Assembly (NCBI GenBank): GCA_955652215.1
Contig: CATPAX010000147.1
Coordinates: 1 to 10,330 of the forward strand
DNA length: 10,330 bases
Reading direction: 5' to 3'
Source of the DNA: an uncultured Solirubrobacteraceae bacterium
GTDB taxonomy: Bacteria; Actinomycetota; Thermoleophilia; Solirubrobacterales; Solirubrobacteraceae
A program made the position numbers and the translations under genes. A model generated the notes under the pieces. That model was not told where the DNA came from and did not search any database. It saw only the letters and a list, made by a program, of their open reading frames with translations. Shown here piece after piece: positions 6,547 through 10,330 of this stretch. The number at the start of each line of letters is the position of its first letter. Within the stretch, counting starts at the first letter, position 1.

Positions 6547-7080
6547 ATGCCCGGGCTTCTGACCCCTGAGCCGCTGGTGATTGCTGAAGGCGGGTCGGTG
6601 ATCGCACCGCTGGCTATCGAGCGGCTTCCAGAGCGGGTCGACGCGCTCGGCCAGGCTTGGCAGCGCAAGGCCGAGTTCCATTTGACCGCGATCGCCTCGC
6701 GGGTGCTCGACCGCTTGGAACGCCGACGCCCGGGGGCGCAAGAGCTCGTCCAGCGGCTTGCGGTTAGGCGCGCGCTTGGCCTCGTCGCGCCCTCCGCGGA
6801 CATCAGGCGTGTCCGACACCCCGGCAAACCGGAGCTCCGCACGCTGATCGTGATGGTCGATTGCCCGGGCCTCGACGAGCTCTATGACGAGCTTTCGGCC
6901 GTGCTCGGCATTCCCGTTACTGCTCCTCCCGCTCATGTCACCTTGTATTCGAGCGACCCACAGGAGGGAATCGGGATCGTCGACGGGCTCGAGCTGCTCG
7001 AGCGAGCGCCACCGCTCGGTCACGACGAGCGCACCGAGCTCCGGCGCGCAATGCGCGTCGATCGAGCGTTCGGCCTGTAA
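6547..7080 (+). CDS. 2H phosphoesterase superfamily (LigT-like) protein
   Basis: A 177-residue protein with two H-x-T motifs 85 residues apart: FHLTAIA (H45, T47) and AHVTLYSSDP (H130, T132). Each follows a hydrophobic or polar beta-strand context, as in the 2H phosphoesterase/LigT/cyclic phosphodiesterase superfamily, where the two HxT motifs form the active site for 2',3'-cyclic or 2'-5' phosphoester bonds in RNA or nucleotides. Total length and motif spacing fit. LRTLIVMVDCPGLDELYDELSAVLGI looks like the strand-helix preceding the second lobe. The substrate is unknown and the assignment rests on these motifs, not on close similarity. The start at 6547 has a GGAG 5 nt upstream. It faces the thioesterase gene tail-to-tail with 26 nt between. 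Large open frames on the opposite strand here are GC-bias artefacts. Confidence 0.72.
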   Translation: MPGLLTPEPLVIAEGGSVIAPLAIERLPERVDALGQAWQRKAEFHLTAIASRVLDRLERRRPGAQELVQRLAVRRALGLVAPSADIRRVRHPGKPELRTLIVMVDCPGLDELYDELSAVLGIPVTAPPAHVTLYSSDPQEGIGIVDGLELLERAPPLGHDERTELRRAMRVDRAFGL

Positions 7081-7106
7081 CCACGGCGGCCGGCGAGGAC
7101 CAGGCG

Positions 7107-7853
7107 CTAGGCCATCACGATCGAGGCGAGCGTCTCGCCCTGATCGCCGATGATCCATCGCCAGTGCCCGTTGCAGATCACGGTCTTCTCGCCGGGCTGC
7201 GCCGGGGTTCGGTACTCAATCTCGACATCGAGCGTCTCCGGGTCGCCGATCAGGAGCAGCTCCTCCTCGACCGGATGCCAGAACGCGGCGTTGTTTATGT
7301 GGCCGGCCAGATCGCATTCGGTCGCCCGGAAGGTCCAGTTGAACGTCCGCTGTGGCTCCGTCGGCGGGGGGTGGCGGAGCCGAGCGCTGACGCGGCGCCC
7401 ACCGGCGGCCTCGCGGTACTTCGTGAGCTCGTGCGCGGTCAGCGCGGTGGGCACTCGCTTCACCGGATCGAGGTGGACCCACAGGAACACGGCGTCCACG
7501 GCCGCGACGTCATCCGCGGCGCCCGCGCGGGTGAGCGTCGTGCCGCGTTCGGCCCACATCCGGCCTAGACCCGCGCAGAACGTACTCAACCTGAATGACT
7601 CGCCAAAGCGCGGGAAGCGCTTGACCCTGATGCGCGCCCGCCGAACCACCCACACGGCCATGTCCGCTACGCCCGCATCTTCGACGTCGGCGTACGCGAT
7701 GTCCTGAAGCCAGCACGCGAGAGCATCGAGACGCAGCCTTCCCGACGGCGCGCAATCACCCATCCCAGGGCGACGGATCTGGCTGTAGACGCGCCCGGGC
7801 CGCGGTCCCGCGACAAGTTCGGTGATCGGTTCCTGCTTCACGCCAACGCTCAT
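7107..7853 (-). CDS. Acyl-ACP thioesterase family protein (double hotdog)
   Basis: A 248-residue protein patterned like bacterial acyl-ACP thioesterases (FatA/FatB-related), which release fatty acids from acyl carrier protein. The first hotdog has RPGMGDCAPSGRLRLDALA, CWLQDIAYADVEDAG and a VVRRARIRVKRFPRFGESF strand; the second begins with NWTFRATECDLAGHINNAAF, where D181, H185 and N187-N188 match the DxxGHxNN active-site signature of the hotdog families. Length matches the bacterial family. Natural acyl chain preference cannot be told. The ATG at 7851-7853 has only a weak G-run upstream. It is 43 nt downstream of the GDPD gene on the same strand, so it is the last gene of a probable three-gene operon. 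The product could equally be a 4-hydroxybenzoyl-CoA-type thioesterase, but the double-hotdog size favours the acyl-ACP group. Confidence 0.87.
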   Translation of the reverse strand: MSVGVKQEPITELVAGPRPGRVYSQIRRPGMGDCAPSGRLRLDALACWLQDIAYADVEDAGVADMAVWVVRRARIRVKRFPRFGESFRLSTFCAGLGRMWAERGTTLTRAGAADDVAAVDAVFLWVHLDPVKRVPTALTAHELTKYREAAGGRRVSARLRHPPPTEPQRTFNWTFRATECDLAGHINNAAFWHPVEEELLLIGDPETLDVEIEYRTPAQPGEKTVICNGHWRWIIGDQGETLASIVMA

Positions 7854-7896
7854 GCCCCAAGAGCGTACGCACTGCGCAGCGCGTGCCGTGAGAACT

Positions 7897-8547
7897 TCAG
7901 GTGAAGAGGCGCGGATCCGAAGTCACGATCCCGTCCACGCCCTGCAGCCGGAGCGCCTCGATCGCACCCCGGTCGTTGACCGTCCATGCATATAGCCGCC
8001 CGCTGGCTGCCGCCACTTGGGCGACGAGGGCTTCGCTCACCAGTCGGTGCTGAGCCATAACCGCGTCCCAGCGTCGATCCAGGAGCCCCACAACGATCTG
8101 TTCTCGCCAGTCGCTCCACCGGCGGCTGAGCCGCGCCATGCGCCCGCCGACGGAAATCCCTACTCGGGCGCGCGGCTCCCGAGCGCGGATCGCGTCGATC
8201 ACCCCGGAAACCTGCGAGGAAATCAGGGCTCGCTCGAGCAGTCCCGCGTGAGCCAGCGCGTCGAGCAGTGTCACCTCGCATCCCGGGTGCTTCAGGTCGA
8301 CGTTCAGCTCGACATCATCGAACCGCCGGCTGGCCAGGTGGGTCAGGGCACTGCGCAGCGGGACGCTCGCGATGCACCCAGCGTGAAGCACCGTGTGAGC
8401 CAGAACGAGCTCCCCCCGCCACCCCCGCACGTCGAACTCGACCATGTCCACGCCGACATCGAGCGCCGCATCGAACGCCTCCAGCGTGTTTGCGGGCGCG
8501 AGCGCGCTCGCGCCGCCGTGGCCGATCCGCTGACAGGAGTACGACAT
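7897..8547 (-). CDS. Glycerophosphodiester phosphodiesterase family protein, with altered catalytic motifs
   Basis: A 216-residue TIM-barrel protein of the GDPD/UgpQ family, which hydrolyses deacylated phospholipids to glycerol-3-phosphate and an alcohol. It shows [21 protein letters not shown] (residues 9-29), VEFDV with the metal ligands E37 and D39, LVLAHT with H51, a NVDLKHPG strand in the place of the usual ExK, ARVGISV, and AWTVND followed by [10 protein letters not shown] at the C-terminus. The usual HRGA is HGGA (arginine missing) and the usual AHD is AHT. Some actinobacterial members have HKGA here, so this may be a subgroup variant rather than loss of activity. No signal peptide is visible, so it is probably cytosolic. 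It lies 43 nt upstream of the thioesterase and 41 nt downstream of an SRPBCC gene. Confidence 0.9.
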   Translation of the reverse strand: MSYSCQRIGHGGASALAPANTLEAFDAALDVGVDMVEFDVRGWRGELVLAHTVLHAGCIASVPLRSALTHLASRRFDDVELNVDLKHPGCEVTLLDALAHAGLLERALISSQVSGVIDAIRAREPRARVGISVGGRMARLSRRWSDWREQIVVGLLDRRWDAVMAQHRLVSEALVAQVAAASGRLYAWTVNDRGAIEALRLQGVDGIVTSDPRLFT

Positions 8548-8588
8548 CGCCCGCGATAGAAGATCGCAGCCGCGCCGGCGTCAACTCA

Positions 8589-9029
8589 CTAGGGAGCCGC
8601 CTGCACGGCGGCAGCCAGCCGGTCGAGGATCTCCCCGTAGATGCGGCGCAGTCCGAGTGGAGCGAACACTCTCTCGAAGAAGCCCCCGATCCCGGCCGCC
8701 CCGTTCCAGGTGGCCTCGAGCGTGACGACCGAGCCATCGGCGCCCGGAACGACGGTCCATTTCGAGACAAACGACGACAGCTGATCATGCTCCGCCAACC
8801 CGCCATCGCCCTCCTGCACCTCGAGCCTGTAGTCGCGCTCGCGTCCGCCGGCCGCGAAGTGGTACCCGATGACCGTCCCTGCACCCCGCCCGCCCTGCTC
8901 CACCCGGTAGGCGGTGTAGTTCTCTGTGAGGATCTTCGGGCGCGCGTCGCGATAGTCGCGCAGAAACTCGAGCACCGCCTTGGGCGTAGCCCCTACCGGC
9001 TTGCTGGCACTTGCTCGCACGACGCCCAC
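8589..9029 (-). CDS. SRPBCC-family protein
   Basis: About 146 residues from GTG 9029. The start of the domain reads SKPVGATPKAVLEFLRDYRDARPKILTENYTAYRVEQGG, the strand-helix opening of an SRPBCC fold, followed by strands GTVIGYHFAAGGRERDYRLEVQE, LSSFVSKWTVVPGADGSVVTLEATWN and a C-terminal helix RRIYGEILDRLAAAVQ. It is the second SRPBCC gene of this window but shares no obvious identity with the first. Ligand unknown. A shorter GTG start at 9020 is possible; neither has a clear ribosome-binding site. Only 49 nt separate it from the divergent MDR gene. Longer upstream frame is open but overlaps that gene. Confidence 0.82.
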   Translation of the reverse strand: MGVVRASASKPVGATPKAVLEFLRDYRDARPKILTENYTAYRVEQGGRGAGTVIGYHFAAGGRERDYRLEVQEGDGGLAEHDQLSSFVSKWTVVPGADGSVVTLEATWNGAAGIGGFFERVFAPLGLRRIYGEILDRLAAAVQAAP

Positions 9030-9078
9030 AGGGTGATTCTGGCAGGCGCGCCCGGCCGGCCACTGACATGATTGCGGC

Positions 9079-10044
9079 GTGCTCGCCGTTTTCGCATCCT
9101 TGATCGATCGCAAAGACCCTCTCCGCGGTCTTTCGATCGGCGAGCGGCCCGACCCCTCGGAGCGCGACGGATGGACCACCGTCACCGTGAAGGCAGCGTC
9201 GGTCAACCACCATGATCTGTGGTCGCTGCGCGGCGTCGGGCTGACCGAGGAGCGGCTTCCGATGATCCTCGGCTGTGATGCCGCGGGGCTGGACGAGGAC
9301 GGCAATGAGGTCGTCCTCTACTCGGTGATCACGAGCGAGGACTGGCGAGCGGACGAGACCTTCGACCCGCGACGCTCGATCCTCTCCGAACAGTATCCCG
9401 GCACGTTCGCCGAGCGGGTCTCGGTGCCCCGCCGCAACCTCATCCCTAAGCCCGCTGAGCTCTCGTTCTCCGAGGCGGCATGCCTCCCGACCGCTTGGCT
9501 TACCGCCTACCGGATGCTGTTCACCCGCGGAGAAGTCACGCCGGGGTCGACGATCCTGGTCCAGGGCTCAACCGGCGGCGTCGCCACCGCACTGACCGTC
9601 CTCGGTAGCGCGGCGGGCATACGCGTATGGGTGACCGGCCGCAGCGAGCATAAGCGCGAGCAGGCGCTCGCACTCGGAGCCGACCAGGCCTTCGAGCCGG
9701 GCACCCGCCTGCCCGAGCGCGTCGACGCCGTGATGGAGACGACCGGGGAGGCCACCTGGGCTCATTCGATCAGATCGCTGCAGCCCGGGGGAACGATCGT
9801 CATATCCGGGGCGACGACCGGCGATGCCCCGCCCGCCGAGCTGCGCCGGGTGTTCTTCCAGCAGCTCTCGATCGTCGGCTCGACGATGGGTACCCGCGAC
9901 GAGCTGGAGCGACTGATCCGGTTGTGCGTCGACAAGGACGTACGCCCGGCGATCCACGCCACGTATGCGCTTGCTGACGCGCGGCAGGGCTTCGAGGCGC
10001 TGCTTGACGGCGAAGTCGTCGGCAAGGTTGTACTGACCGTCTGA
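9079..10044 (+). CDS. Zinc-independent MDR-family (quinone oxidoreductase-like) dehydrogenase
   Basis: A 321-residue medium-chain dehydrogenase/reductase. The N-terminal GroES-like half has VTVKAASVNHHDLWSLRG (36-51) and LGCDAAG (64-70). The nucleotide-binding half shows ILVQGSTGGVATALTVL (159-175, Rossmann glycine motif), then VWVTGRSEHKREQALALGAD, with polar/basic SEHK consistent with NADPH. The C-terminal LADARQGFEALLDGEVVGKVVLTV is the usual closing segment. None of the four clustered cysteines or other structural zinc ligands of alcohol dehydrogenases is seen, so it is probably a zinc-free enone or quinone reductase type. Start GTG 9079 matches the expected N-terminus. It is alone on the plus strand and faces an oxidoreductase across the hairpin repeats. 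Confidence 0.92.
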   Translation: MLAVFASLIDRKDPLRGLSIGERPDPSERDGWTTVTVKAASVNHHDLWSLRGVGLTEERLPMILGCDAAGLDEDGNEVVLYSVITSEDWRADETFDPRRSILSEQYPGTFAERVSVPRRNLIPKPAELSFSEAACLPTAWLTAYRMLFTRGEVTPGSTILVQGSTGGVATALTVLGSAAGIRVWVTGRSEHKREQALALGADQAFEPGTRLPERVDAVMETTGEATWAHSIRSLQPGGTIVISGATTGDAPPAELRRVFFQQLSIVGSTMGTRDELERLIRLCVDKDVRPAIHATYALADARQGFEALLDGEVVGKVVLTV

Positions 10045-10094
10045 GCCTGGACAGCGCGAGCTAACCCGGCGGCGAAGCGTCCGCCGTGCGCGCT

Positions 10095-10163
10095 CGCCCG
10101 CGAGCTGGGTCGCGGGCGCCCGCGAGCTCAGTCGCGGGCGCTCGCGCGCTCACTCGCGGGCGA
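10095..10163. repeat. Three tandem 22-bp hairpin repeats, possible bidirectional terminator
   Basis: Three adjacent 22-nt units at 10098-10119, 10120-10141 and 10142-10163 (first two nearly identical, third diverged). Unit 1 forms a 9-bp perfect inverted repeat (10095-10103 with 10110-10118, 6-nt loop); unit 2 a 10-bp one (10116-10125 with 10132-10141); unit 3 an imperfect one. There is no U-run, so any termination would be by a strong GC hairpin without the classic tail. The third unit overlaps the last codons of the convergent minus-strand gene. Confidence 0.7.
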
Positions 10164-10330
10164 CCACGGTCAGCTCGCGCCGGAACGGGACGCGATCGTG
10201 GTCCTGGGCGGTCGGATCATCGAGTTCCTCTGCATAGCGGTGCCCGTCCCAGACCGCGCTGGCGATCGTGCCCGGAGCGAGCGCGTCGCCGATCGCCTGC
10301 ACAACCGGGCCATTACCAGCGCCGGCCAGC
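10150..10330 (-). CDS. C-terminus of FAD/NAD(P)-binding oxidoreductase (partial)
   Basis: Sixty residues before the TGA at 10150-10152; the N-terminus lies outside the window. It reads AGNGPVVQAIGDALAPGTIASAVWDGHRYAEELD, close to the 'AVGDC-APR-I--AI-EGH--A' C-terminal FAD segment of pyridine-nucleotide-disulfide-type domains in NADH:flavin oxidoreductase/2,4-dienoyl-CoA reductase-like (old yellow enzyme with FAD) proteins, and then a short charged tail ending FRRELTVVARE. The exact family cannot be settled from this end only. It is convergent with the MDR dehydrogenase and its end overlaps the third hairpin repeat. Confidence 0.7.
   Translation of the reverse strand, partial: LAGAGNGPVVQAIGDALAPGTIASAVWDGHRYAEELDDPTAQDHDRVPFRRELTVVARE

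Noticed and set aside
6096..6842. Long minus-strand frame (248 codons) over the 2H-phosphoesterase and membrane-protein genes
   Set aside because: Composition is Arg/Ser/Pro-rich without motifs, and it overlaps better-supported genes on both strands; typical GC-bias artefact.
6490..7158. Minus-strand frame of 222 codons antisense to the 2H-phosphoesterase
   Set aside because: No recognisable domain, overlaps the thioesterase end, and the plus strand carries two HxT motifs in the right context.
8268..9071. Plus-strand frame of 267 codons over GDPD and SRPBCC genes
   Set aside because: Low-complexity Arg/Pro/Ala sequence; the minus strand shows clear GDPD and SRPBCC motifs.
10095..10163. CRISPR array
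   Set aside because: The units are directly adjacent with no spacers, and are hairpins of 22 bp; no cas genes nearby.

Overview
The window is GC-rich (roughly two-thirds G+C by eye), uses GTG as well as ATG starts, and is densely packed on both strands. The gene families suggest a high-GC actinobacterium, plausibly of the Thermoleophilia/Solirubrobacterales type; that lineage is an inference from gene content and style, not from a marker gene. I see no tRNA, rRNA, CRISPR array, insertion sequence or integrase.

Layout. (1) 1-1998, minus: the N-terminal 666 residues of a large signalling protein, a Ser/Thr-kinase-like domain followed by an AAA-type ATPase; its C-terminus lies outside the window. 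(2) 1999-2311: a non-coding divergent region. (3) 2312-2686, plus: a small PRC-barrel-like protein. It is tail-to-tail, with no spacer, with a nitroreductase (2687-3202, minus). (4) 3265-5408, plus: a redox cluster of three genes: pyridoxamine-phosphate oxidase (pdxH), a PPOX/F420-type split-barrel protein and a bacterial-luciferase-like (LLM) flavin oxidoreductase. (5) 5442-5650, plus: a short frameshifted remnant resembling the phage-holin-4 membrane family. (6) 5647-6486, minus: an SRPBCC lipid-binding-fold protein and a small two-helix membrane protein, likely co-transcribed. (7) 6547-7080, plus: a 2H-phosphoesterase-like protein with two HxT motifs. (8) 7107-9029, minus: an apparent three-gene operon of SRPBCC protein, glycerophosphodiester phosphodiesterase and acyl-ACP-thioesterase-like protein, all plausible in lipid turnover. 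(9) 9079-10044, plus: a zinc-independent MDR-family dehydrogenase. (10) 10045-10163: tandem GC-rich hairpins between convergent genes. (11) 10150-10330, minus: the C-terminus of an FAD/NAD(P)-binding oxidoreductase.

The common threads are flavin/nicotinamide redox chemistry (nitroreductase, pdxH, PPOX, LLM, MDR, FAD oxidoreductase) and lipid handling (two SRPBCC proteins, GDPD, thioesterase). I do not see a clearly new multi-gene system. The best leads are the kinase domain whose catalytic HRD is HRN, the GDPD with altered catalytic motifs, the frameshifted holin-like gene, the unannotated-looking 2H phosphoesterase, and the tandem-hairpin terminator region.
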